A DNA stretch of 10,124 nucleotides from Gracilaria caudata (GCA_030374735.1 JASCIV010000930.1:1-10124); one strand, 5' to 3'. Positions 1 to 7,320 are shown, counted from the stretch's first letter. Program-made: numbers and translations. Notes: generated by a model from the sequence alone, not told the origin.

Positions 1-965
1 TGCCGCAGCGTGGAATGTTATCAACGCCTGAATTTCATTGATGAGGGTACATATGGCCGTGTGTTCCGCGCACGGGACCTACAGAGCGGACACATCTATG
101 CTCTCAAACAAGTGAAATTCGGGCAACACAAAGACGGCTTTCCAACAACTGCGCTGCGGGAGATGGCGAGACCCGTTTCTCCGTTCATCATGAAAACGTC
201 GTCAACTTGCGGGAGGTGGTTGTAGGCTCGACGACTGACAAGATCTACCATGGAGTATGCCGAACATGATCTGCTAAGCTTCCTCTAGCGCATGAGACGA
301 CCATATTCCGCGTCTGAGATCAAGTCACTCTTGCTACAGTTGCTTCGTCGCGTCGCCCATCTTCACGACAACTGGATTCTGCACTCGGATCTCAAGCCGT
401 CTAATTTGCTTCTCATCGGTGGGGGTGTGTTGAAGATATGTGACTTTGGACTGGTCCGTAAGTACGGTGAGCCGCTTTCCAAGTATTCACAAGGTGTGGT
501 CACCCTGTGGAACAGAGCTCCAGAACTACTCATGGGCTCAACAATATACTCAACCGCCGTTGACATGTGGGCCGTGGGTTTCATCTTTGCAGAGGTCGTG
601 CTTATGCGACCACTCCTTCAGGGCGCCGGCGAATTGAATCAGCTGGGGAAAATCGCAACCATGCTCGGCCCTCCTTCCGAAAAACGCTGGAGTGGTTTTC
701 GGAACTCCCAAACGCGAAGCGCGTTTCGTTTCGGAGGTATGGCGAAAGCAACTTTCGCGATCAGTTTTGTGAAGGCAAAGGCCCAGCACGGAGACTGTTC
801 ACTACGGAGAACGCTGTTGATCTCATGGAAAAGATGCTTCTGTACGACCCTGAACAGCGTAGTTCTGCGGATGATGGTCTGATACATCCGTATCTATCTG
901 AGGGACCAAGCCCAAAGGACCCTTCCCTCATACAAACGTTTCCGGATGACCGAAAGGGCAGGTGA
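1..965 (+). pseudogene. CDK11: CDK11 (PITSLRE-type cyclin-dependent kinase) homologue, frameshifted, 5' end outside window
   Basis: CDK11 is a cyclin-L-dependent Ser/Thr kinase acting in transcription and pre-mRNA splicing in the nucleus. The reading frame is open from base 1, so the start lies upstream. Seen in order: glycine loop EGTYGRVF, the ALK lysine, the family signature GFPTTALRE (PITSLRE type), HENVVNLREVVVGS, LHDNWILHSDLKPSNLL, CDFGLVRKYG, VVTLWNRAPELL, YSTAVDMWAVG, and a tail ending DPEQRSSADDGLIHPYL. The kinase domain is co-linear with animal CDK11 and has no introns. Lesions: the frame moves near 165-185, moves back near 249 with a few bases lost after DKIY, a TAG stands at 286-288 where Glu or Gln is expected, and the frame moves again near 698. 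The catalytic HRD is HSD (385-387), the usual TLWYRAPE is TLWNRAPE, and the usual activating-loop YTP is YSQ. The family is clear; loss of function is very likely unless the assembly is faulty. Confidence 0.88.
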
Positions 966-1137
966 TAAATGTTTGGTATTGCGTAACACACTGTGTCTGA
1001 TGAGGTACATCATTGATATGGCTGGTAGGGCAGGTCGAGGTGACCAATTGGTATTCTGTCTTTAACAGAAGACGCGTTATAACCCTGGCTCTACTTATGT
1101 TTCTGTCCTTCGTAGTCATCACCGATAAACAGGGAAC

Positions 1138-3097
1138 TTACATCACTCCGTACGCAGAGATTTCTTTCGACAAATGATGCCCTTCTGAGACGACGTCAAC
1201 GAGCTCAATGCGCGAAACATTATAGCGAATCTTCTGAGCATCTCGCCACATGCGCTTCTTAACTTCGACCTTCATCAACAGCTGTCGGAATGTAGCATCA
1301 TCGAGTACGCTTTCGTACATAGCCAAGTCTTTTTACTTCAGTAGGCACAAATCGTTCGCAGGGTGGCCAAACAACACTTGTCAAATCTCAGGAAATCCGT
1401 TCACCCATTCTGACGATGACAATCCATGATCTTCATGCTCACAATATTGTGCCACACAACTTCGTCGTCGGTTAGTCGGCGTCGTGAACTTTCGCTGGAC
1501 CAGATACCTGGTGCCTGTTGAATGACTTTCTTCTTCGGCTCAGGATCGCCAAGGTAATACAGGTCACTCTTTGTGGCCATAATACTAATCACTCCTCGAG
1601 TGACAAAGGTTGCAGTTGCTCCGCTTCCGCCACCGCCAACAGAGAGCACTGGGTCAACGTCTTCTACTTTTGCCTGGTGAAGGGTCATTCGGGCTCCCGT
1701 GATTTTACCTCCACCGCCAGGACCAGCCGTGACAGACCGCACATGCGAATTCGTGAGACCACCGCCATCAAACCAGGCCCTCAACTTGTTAGCTTCCGGA
1801 ATTTACCTGGATCTCTCTCTATCGTAGTTGTGCGAGAGAAATTCATGCTGACACCGCTAAATTCTTCGAGGTTGTGCATGTCGCGGCAATAAGACGGGAT
1901 GACGAGCCAGGTCTTCTTCTGTGAGAAATGTTTCAGCTTGTCTTCGTCAAAAAGTCAGCTCCACTGAGGCCTTGGATTCGTCTCTAGGAGTGATGCCTCT
2001 GCGGATTCATGGCCCATATGTGCTGCGAATTGTGATTTCAGGCACCTGACCAATCGCAGTGAAACAACATCGCAGTTGCTCTTGACGTCTATGGAGTCAA
2101 GCCCAGCAATCTCTGTGAAGCTGTACTTGATTTTCGCCACCGAGCTCCTCCAGCGTAAAGTTGTTATCAAGCATCATCTCAAAGTTCGAAGTGGAGCGAA
2201 TGAAGCGTTCATTCGCCTGCATTAACTGGCCACAAGAGACGTTGTACATGCCGCCCATGTGGACCTTCTCATTGATATGCGGTGCGCGTTGCGTGAACCG
2301 GTGAAGCGAATAAACCGTGCTCATCGGAGAGCTCCAAGCTGATAACCTGACCTTTTCCCCTGGAGTTCTGGAACTTGCGCAGGTCGCTTGTAGTCACAGC
2401 TACCGCGAATGGTAAATCCGTTTTGATAGGGGTTGATATACTGAATCGAACGGAGCAGACCTGTGGGAGCAGAGTTCATCTTGACGACTGGACCGTTGTT
2501 CGAATAGGGGTTAGGGGCGTTCCACTGATTGTCGTTGCCACCAAAGCCTACCCAAGAGAACCAGTTTTGATATGGCGGTGCGAAGTTGTTGTTTCCACCG
2601 TGAACGTTTGCTCCGTAGCACCGTGTGCAACCTGCTGCTGAGCGAAAGGCGGTCTTCCGTTCCCATTGGCAGGAAAAGCGCCAGGAGGCTGCATGGCTCC
2701 GTTATGCGGTTGATTCTGATGCTGACCGAGGGCAGCATATGCATTGAGAGAATTTACAAGTTTCTTAGGCATCTGCGACACGACAGTGTGGTTGAGCACG
2801 ATGACAATGCATTTGTTGTTGATATTGTTGCTAATGAAACCCTTCGAGGCGAACAAGAGGGAGCGACTTGAGGCGACCCTCGGTTACGAGAACAGTAAGC
2901 TGCGAAGCTGTGATGGCCTGCATGAAGTGAGCGCCATCGCCGAGACAGAATCGGTAGCGAAGGGCGTTGCTGTTTGCCGCGTTGAAGTGCGCCATAAACT
3001 TGGGGTCTATCACCTGCAGCAATGGCTCGCCCGAGGCTTCACCGGTGCGGTGCATCTCGGCGATAGCGCCTCGATTCAACTGCGACTAGAGTTACAT
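1138..3097 (-). pseudogene. RPA1: Replication protein A large subunit (RPA70/RPA1) homologue, full length but multiply frameshifted
   Basis: RPA1 is the main single-stranded-DNA-binding subunit of the nuclear RPA heterotrimer in replication and repair. Blocks matching it appear in family order on the - strand: N-terminal DBD-F (NRGAIAEMHRTGEASGEPLL, then RYRFCLGDGAH and FISNNINNKCIVIVLNHTVV); an Asn/Gly/Pro-rich linker (about 2480-2790); DBD-A (INPYQNGFTIRG, NSRGKGQVISLELSDEHG, FEMMLDNNFTLEE); DBD-B (YSFTEIAGLDSIDVKSNCDV, NLEEFSGVSMNF, NKLRAWFDGGG); and DBD-C to the end (KKKVIQQAPGIW, SEWVNGFPE, ATFRQLLMKVEVKK). About 650 codons fit the family (human 616), with no introns. The ATG at 3097 is followed at once by TAA (3094-3092) and by TAG (3088-3086). 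Frameshifts lie near 2840, 2600, 2375, 2325, 2140, 1975, 1800 and 1500. TGA (1383-1381) and TAA (1335-1333) interrupt DBD-C. It converges on the CDK11 relic. Confidence 0.87.
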
Positions 3098-3276
3098 GGG
3101 GAGCATCAGGAATGTAGAGTTGTTGACTGCGGTGGGAGGCAATTGAGACACAGCTGAGACAGACGTACTAGGCGAAGGTTGGTGTGGCGCCGGAATCTTA
3201 GCACTAGAAGTCTGGAGCGCAGATGAATTTCTCTCAGCTTCTCCTCCGCCAGAAGATCACGTTCTCAAGTCCGTCA

Positions 3277-3368
3277 GTACTCCGCCAGTTCACTTCGGTT
3301 GAACAACTGGCGGAGTACAAAGTACTCCGCCAATTATACAACACGCGAAAATGGCGGAGTATTGGCGG
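3277..3368. repeat. Alternating palindromic CCGCCA / TGGCGG cluster
   Basis: Four copies of a TACTCCGCCA-type motif alternate in orientation. GTACTCCGCCAGTT (3277-3290) and its exact complement (3305-3318) form a 14-bp inverted repeat with a 14-base spacer. GTACTCCGCCAATT (3322-3335) is followed by TGGCGGAGTA (3352-3361) and ATTGGCGG (3361-3368). Further single CCGCCA copies lie at about 3246, 3386 and 3440. The array lies upstream of the RPA1 relic and may be both a cruciform-capable repeat and a set of regulatory sites. Confidence 0.75.
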
Positions 3369-3466
3369 CATATATGAGTTTTTGTCCGCCAGTTTTCGAA
3401 ACCCGCAAATGTTGACACTGTAATTTTTCAGCCAGGCGTCCGCCACATATTTTTGTTCCCGCCAAA
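3327..3466 (-). promoter_or_regulatory. E2F/DP-type sites upstream of RPA1
   Basis: TTTGGCGGGAA (3466-3456, - strand) is a textbook E2F/DP site. Two more matches to the plant-style consensus WTTSSCSS are ATTGGCGG at 3334-3327 (- strand) and 3361-3368 (+ strand). They lie 230-370 bp upstream of the RPA1 ATG. RPA subunits are known E2F-regulated S-phase genes in plants and animals, so placement and motif agree. Binding here is inference. Confidence 0.55.
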
Positions 3467-3499
3467 TCTCCGCAAATTCTCTGAAAAAATTCCGACTTA

Positions 3500-4248
3500 G
3501 TTTTTACTAGGGCTAAGTAAAGAATGTTTGGGTTTCCGACCACTTTTCTCGTCAAATTGGACGAATAGTCTGGAGGGTCGAGACTGGGAGGCCCTTCAGA
3601 CCACAAATAAGTGTATCGCACTTCTCTGCTTAGAACAGAGAGGGATACGTTTCCTTGAAGTCGAAGGAACGACGGACCTCCACCGCGAACGTACTTCATA
3701 TCCATGAATGTAACCACAGTTGCAAACAACACATTCAAATGAGTGGAGAGAGTTTGGAAAAATCGTAGACGGTATATTTCTTTTAAATGCGAATTCAAGT
3801 GACCTTTTTTGAATTTGATCCCGATGGATCTAGAACTCTTGTACCCGCAACAGGTTCCATCCGTTTCAGCACCTAGTGGAACAGTACCGCAATGCTTGCA
3901 CATACGAATTCGAAGTACCCATCCAAAGTCTCGAAGAAAACGTCGAGTTCATCGGTGTCCTGAAGCACCACAAATACCAAAGCAGGGCGGAAGCATATCT
4001 GGTATTAGCTGATATTCCGGATCTGAAGAACTTGGATGTCCTCCAGGTCGAATATTTTCCGCCTTAGAGCCCCACACATATTTTGCGTCCCAGTAAATTC
4101 CGCGTCGAGGTTTGGCCGCAAACCGCATGACAATTCTATCCCGGTCACGAGCGATGCCAGCAGAATCAGGAGAATCGAGATATATTTCTTCAGGATTTTG
4201 AGGCTCGACTACCGTCTGAGGCAACTCAATTGCAGTACCTATCTCCAT
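3500..4248 (-). pseudogene. Helitron-like Rep/helicase N-terminal fragment, decayed
   Basis: On the - strand a frame from 3903 begins with a zinc-finger-like CKHCG...CCG segment, followed by FFQTLSTHLNVLFA and YVRGGGPSFLRLQGNV. This order (Cys cluster, then a hydrophobic stretch, then G-G-P-x-F-R-x-x-G) resembles the region before and within the Helitron_like_N domain of eukaryotic Helitron Rep/helicases. Similarity fades below about 3530, so the Rep catalytic and helicase parts are absent. Upstream, in another frame (4248-3949), is MEIGTAIELPQTVVEPQNPE and a basic segment (GIARDRDRIVMRFAAKPRRG) that could be the same protein before a frameshift near 3930-4040. The 3' end overlaps the flank holding the RPA1 regulatory sites. 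The call rests on motif order only. Other transposon-derived or lineage-specific proteins are possible. Confidence 0.45.
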
Positions 4249-4496
4249 TTCACCCAGTCCTTCTTCATGGCTCGTCGGGATTGACTGAGGCCTTTCAAGG
4301 TCTCGTCGACCAGCGCCAGGGCGCTGACCTCCACGACGAGAGGGAGGAAGTTGAGATGAAGACGCGGCTCCTTGGGAAGAACCGGGTGCAGTTCGGGAGG
4401 AATTGGCCCAATGGCGTGAGGAACTGGCCCCATAGCGTGAGGAACTGGCATCATGGCGTGAGGAACTAGCACCATGGCGCGAATAATTAGTCTCAT
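4239..4496 (-). pseudogene. Possible upstream part of the Helitron-like gene, with heptapeptide repeat
   Basis: An 85-codon frame on the - strand carries a degenerate VPHAMGP-type heptapeptide repeat near its start, encoded by the 21-bp tandem repeat, then ELHPVLPKEPRLHLNFLPLV and a basic end (RRAMKKDWVKW). It overlaps the next - strand frame (from 4248) by only a few bases, as expected if a single frameshift split one reading frame. I do not recognise the protein. It could also be a chance frame over the repeat. Confidence 0.25.
4400..4483. repeat. Tandem repeat, 4 x 21 bp
   Basis: Four head-to-tail 21-bp units begin at 4400, 4421, 4442 and 4463, consensus GAACTGGCCCCATGGCGTGAG with its last base omitted in some readings as G/A; each unit differs from its neighbours at a few positions. 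The unit length is a multiple of three, so reading frames stay open on both strands. Confidence 0.85.
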
Positions 4497-4667
4497 GTCA
4501 AGGAGAGTTCACTCCATGTCTCGGGAAGGTCGAGAAGGGCTCATCGTAACTTGCAGCGAGGCGATAGAGAGACCTTGGTTGAGAACGGACCCTAGAAGAA
4601 ATTTTTGGAAATATGAGAGTGCAGAAGGAAAGCATATGGCGCAGGTGGATGATGCACGGAACTCAAT

Positions 4668-4971
4668 TTGAGTGCAAACGGAAGGGTAACTATCTTCATT
4701 TCCGCCCTAATTTCAAGGTGTCCAATTGGAAGCTACTCTGATAGCGAGTGGAGAGCCGCTGAAGGGTCAAAGATACACTTTGCACTCCCTCTGAGCTCCA
4801 TTCGAACTTCTTCGAATGCGCGCACACTCCGCGCGCACTCCGCGCGACATCAGAAAAATGAAAAAATTGCAATTTTGAGTGCCAAGGGTGTCCATTTGGA
4901 GGACGCTTGGCGAGCATCGTGAACGCATATGGAGGTCGAAGAGCGCAAAAAGTGCACTCCAGTTGCACTCC
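4668..4971. repeat. Diverged duplication with TTGAGTGC / GGTGTCCA / GCACTCC motifs
   Basis: Two stretches share the same motif order. Copy 1 has TTGAGTGC at 4668, GGTGTCCAATTGGA at 4717 and GCACTCC at 4782. Copy 2 has TTGAGTGC at 4875, GGTGTCCATTTGGA at 4887 and GCACTCC at 4954 and 4965. The spacing between the last two motifs is 65 versus 67 bp; the first interval is shorter in copy 2. Between the copies are a tandem CACTCCGCGCG pair (4825-4846) and an 8-bp inverted repeat (4799-4818). I see no convincing gene here. It could be a promoter cluster or transposon subterminal sequence. Confidence 0.5.
4799..4818. repeat. Short perfect inverted repeat CATTCGAA-CTTC-TTCGAATG
   Basis: Two exact 8-bp arms flank a 4-base spacer. 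It lies between the two copies of the GCACTCC duplication, just left of the CACTCCGCGCG tandem pair. Confidence 0.7.
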
Positions 4972-5358
4972 GCGAAATGCAAAAATTTCTCCTAGGGGGA
5001 GAGCGTTGACGAAGCACGGGGATAAAAGGTGGCTTAGGTAGAGTTTCCTAGCAAGATATCCAAAGCGCACGGAAGCCACAACGTAGAAGATTGTGTGGCA
5101 TTAATTTAGAACAGTCCCAAATTTTCGCAGAGCGCTTCTGGGCCACTTAAAGTCATACGAGATTTTTGTTGCAGTTTTTCCAGTACACATCACTAACGTC
5201 AGCCAACGGAAGATTTTTCCCGCGAGAGGTTACTTCATGTACTCTTTGCAACGTTTGCTCAAGGGCTCTGAGTCTCAGTCTCGTCAAACGTCATGCGGTA
5301 AAAGTCCCGCGGGACGCTTTCGCCGCCTTCGCACACACGCCTCCCACCAAAGAGGTTC
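4972..5358. other. Intergenic stretch without a supported gene
   Basis: Only short frames without convincing composition occur here. The one site worth noting is TTTCCCGC at 5216-5223, an exact match to the E2F core, but no gene clearly starts beside it on either strand. Confidence 0.4.
5304..5315. repeat. Perfect 12-bp palindrome GTCCCGCGGGAC
   Basis: Self-complementary 12-mer just beyond the 3' end of the coiled-coil gene. It is preceded by AAA. No further function is visible. Confidence 0.5.
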
Positions 5359-5359
5359 C

Positions 5360-6115
5360 CTAGCCCTCCCATCCTCCTTTCATGCTGTCCTTCAAAAATG
5401 CACTGCGCTGTCCGCACCGCGTGCGCCGCGTTTCGATACCCAACCAGCATCCCCTTCCCCTCAACTTCCGCTTTTTTTCATCTTCTCCATCTCCCTTTGT
5501 CTTAGGCGTCACGGGCGACCCCTTGACAGCGCGCACTCTTCCACCAGATCCCTCTGCAAGTCCTCCAATCCTCTGCAGCATATCCTTCATCTCCACTAGT
5601 AGCTCGGAAGCCCTCTCAACCTGTCCCACCTGCCTCTCCAACACCCCAACACTCTGCTACAGTTTCACATTCTCCTCAAACAGATCCCTAAGCTCCCTTG
5701 CTGCGCGATCCACTATTCCATCTACATGTAACGTAATCTCCATCCCTACCACCTTCAACGCACCTCGCAAGCTCGAGATCGCTTCCAAAGACACGCCACA
5801 TTCCGACGCAATCAGCACAGGCCCACTCATATCCATTACCTTATTCGCAATGAAGGCGTCGATTTCGTCCTTCAAATCGCCCCCCATATTTCTCACCAGC
5901 ACTTTCACCTCCGCAACAAACCCGTCCTCCGGCTCGGCCTCCCCGCCACCACTGTCAATTTCCTCCCCAATTCCCAACTAGCTCAAGTGCACCAGCCCCC
6001 TCCCTATCGCCCCAGCTTTTTCCTCCTTCTCCCTCAGCAAGCTCTCCGGCACTTCCTTTTCCTCGTTCTCCAGTATCGCCAAGAGCTCCTCGTCCTTCAA
6101 ATATCCGTCTAACAT
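5360..6115 (-). pseudogene. Acidic coiled-coil protein gene, one frame with two in-frame TAG codons
   Basis: Not recognised. From the ATG at 6115 (an in-frame TGA lies four codons upstream) one - strand frame runs about 250 codons to the TAG at 5362-5360. It is interrupted only by TAG at 5980-5978 (after 45 codons) and 5659-5657 (106 codons later). The start is MLDGYLKDEELLAILENEEK. The middle is acidic, then helical (KDEIDAFIANKVMDM, SLEAISSLRGALKVVGMEIT). A strong heptad region follows (RAARELRDLFEEN, stop, QSVGVLERQVGQVERASELL, MKDMLQRIGG). The tail is Lys/Glu/Arg-rich. Composition and heptads continue across both TAGs, and CAG-to-TAG changes would explain each. A real gene recently lost, or TAG readthrough, are the two readings. 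An E2F-type site and a TATA-like stretch lie upstream. Confidence 0.55.
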
Positions 6116-6236
6116 TGTGCAAGATCACAGAAACCTTTTTCCTTCCAACACACTCTCTCAGACGAAAACCGGTGGCCAACTTATCCCCAGCCGACATGGC
6201 CAGTCGGGCTGGCAGTCCGTCGATTTATCCCGCCCG

Positions 6237-6286
6237 TTTTCGCGCCATTACCGTCCGCTGTATCCCTCATTTTCATATAAAATTAT
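6237..6286 (-). promoter_or_regulatory. Putative promoter of the coiled-coil gene (E2F-type site and TATA-like stretch)
   Basis: TTTTCGCGCC at 6237-6246 contains TTTCGCGC, an exact E2F core (TTTSGCGC), about 125 bp upstream of the ATG at 6115. About 30 bp further upstream the - strand reads ATTTTATATG (around 6285-6275), TATA-like. Order and spacing fit a promoter, but the call is inference. Confidence 0.35.
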
Positions 6287-6289
6287 GAG

Positions 6290-6655
6290 GCCTTTCCGTC
6301 CTCAATTTTCACCTCTTTCGACCACATCAGAAGATGTGCGCAGGAGTTTCTCGCCACAGAGCACCCGTTCTATAACACCAAACGCCTCCCATTCCGAACG
6401 CTTATCGCAACCTAATCTTCATATATACAAACAAAAAAGGATACTTTACATGGATTAGATACCTAGAAACCGTACCATGAAAAGAATTCCTTCAGAGTAC
6501 GTCACCTTTCATAGCCTCAACGTTTTGTAATCCCTTTATGGTAGTACTCATATGACATATGTAATCTATCCTATACTATATTACGTACTGTTAGTCAGGA
6601 GATCAAGCGTGTCTATGCAGAGCCTTCTAGTCCAGTTTCAAAGACCTTTAGTTTC
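6290..6655. other. AT-rich intergenic stretch, no gene seen
   Basis: No plausible coding frame. CATATG occurs twice one base apart (6549-6561), and there are several short TA-rich runs. Nothing else stands out. Confidence 0.4.
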
Positions 6656-6671
6656 TAGTATATATACATAG
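6656..6671 (+). promoter_or_regulatory. TATA-like box
   Basis: AGTATATATACATAGG lies about 65-75 bp upstream of an ATG in a good context (CAATCATGG, 6732). The spacing fits a TATA box and short leader, but the downstream ORF is itself doubtful. Confidence 0.3.
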
Positions 6672-6731
6672 GTACGAGAACCAGGTAGATCCAGCAAATC
6701 TACAACTTCTTCTGCACACCTTCTCACAATC

Positions 6732-6989
6732 ATGGACTATTACAAAGCGCAAATCAGCATTACTCCCGGTCCACCACTTCATTTCACAACTACGGTGTAC
6801 ATCCTCCCACAACGCTGCAACGGCGGCGGTAGCGGCGGCGGTAGTGGCAGCGGTAGCGGCAGCTGCAGCGGCGGTGGTAGCAGTTGCTGTAGCGGTAGCG
6901 GTAGCGCGGTAGCAGCGGTGATAGCAGCGGTTGTAGCGGCGGTTGTAGCGTCGGCTTTAGCGACAGCGGGAGTGGCGCAGTGCAGCTAG
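6732..6989 (+). CDS. Hypothetical 85-aa Gly/Ser then Ala/Val-rich protein (doubtful)
   Basis: The ORF opens with an ordinary 30-residue segment (MDYYKAQISITPGPPLHFTT...), then Gly/Ser repeats with several Cys, then a 25-residue hydrophobic tail (AVAAVIAAVVAAVVASALAT) ending CS. The tail could span a membrane, like a tail anchor. Most of the ORF is a degenerate GGT/AGC microsatellite, so the protein may be an accident of repeat expansion. For it: a TATA-like box at 6656 and a favourable ATG context. Against it: no recognised domain, and over half is repeat. Confidence 0.25.
   Translation: MDYYKAQISITPGPPLHFTTTVYILPQRCNGGGSGGGSGSGSGSCSGGGSSCCSGSGSAVAAVIAAVVAAVVASALATAGVAQCS
6816..6970 (+). repeat. 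Degenerate GGT-AGC / GGC microsatellite
   Basis: About 150 bp of imperfect AGCGGC, AGCGGT and related hexamers. The phase shifts by one base near 6904 (GGTAGCGCGGTAGC), so one reading frame switches from Gly-Ser codons to Ala-Val codons. The tract is strongly purine/G-rich on the + strand. Confidence 0.85.
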
Positions 6990-7007
6990 GCTTGGTGCCG
7001 TTCAGCG

Positions 7008-7195
7008 ACGTGCACACGTGGTTTCATCTTCGGAGTTGTGAAAGCAGTCAGGGGTGGCAGATTATTTCATCGCACCTTCCGATGAAACGCCCCTCCTGCC
7101 AAAAAAAATTTAAATTTTAAGGAGTGGCGTTTCATTGCAAGGTGCGATGAATTAATTTGCCACCCCTGACCGCTGTCTCAACCCCGAAGATGAAA
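7008..7195. mobile_element. Fold-back (MITE-like) element A
   Basis: The core is 7035-7182 (148 bp), bounded by 25-bp terminal inverted repeats of the form GTTGTGACAGCGGTCAGGGG + TGGCA (22 of 25 match between ends). Inside, each arm carries TTTCATCGCACCTT and ATGAAACGCC, separated by an A/T-rich loop (7102-7122). Pairing extends outward through TTTCATCTTCGG (7022) and its complement (ending 7195). A CACACGTGG box (ACGTGCACACGTGG, 7008-7021) lies just outside, as beside element C. No transposase is seen, so it is non-autonomous. No clear target-site duplication was found. Confidence 0.8.
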
Positions 7196-7288
7196 TGATT
7201 CTTCCCTCCCCCCCCCCCCCCCCCCCCCCGGGCTTCGCAAACCAGCGCTCACGCACTCGCGCGCGCCCGCGTCGCCTACGTCAAGCAA
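7183..7288. repeat. Left arm of large inverted repeat (pairs with 8152-8257)
   Basis: The sequence beginning CCCGAAGATGAAATGATTCT and ending GCCCGCGTCGCCTAC, then TCAAGCAA, matches the reverse complement of 8152-8257 nearly gaplessly. It continues outward into elements A and B. The arms enclose about 860 bp. The main difference is the C-rich tract: pure C here, mixed C/T/A in the other arm. Confidence 0.8.
7208..7229 (+). repeat. 22-base poly-C run
   Basis: Uninterrupted C from 7208 to 7229, followed by GGG. The partner arm near 8212-8237 holds the mixed version (GGGGAGGAGGGGGAAGTGGG on +). A run like this is prone to slippage and to length error in sequencing. Confidence 0.95.
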
Positions 7289-7320
7289 GGTTGTGTAGAG
7301 AATTAGAGCAGGGTTTGGGA

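Noticed and set aside
3876..4067. 63-codon + strand ORF with reasonable composition (MEQYRNACTYEFEVPIQS...)
   Set aside because: It overlaps the - strand Helitron-like frame; no domain recognised and no promoter evidence, so kept out, though it is the most protein-like of the shadow frames.
4801..4816. Heat-shock element (alternating GAA/TTC)
   Set aside because: The spacing does not follow the two-base interval of a heat-shock element; it is a plain inverted repeat.
5978..5980. TAG reassigned as a sense codon in this organism
   Set aside because: CDK11 and RPA1 relics also have TAA, TGA and frameshifts, so decay explains the stops without a code change; readthrough at this one gene stays open.
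5382..5981. 199-codon Ser/Thr/Pro-rich + strand ORF
   Set aside because: It is antisense to the coiled-coil frame; its composition is what a C/T-rich strand gives, while the - strand has a heptad pattern and acidic, protein-like composition.
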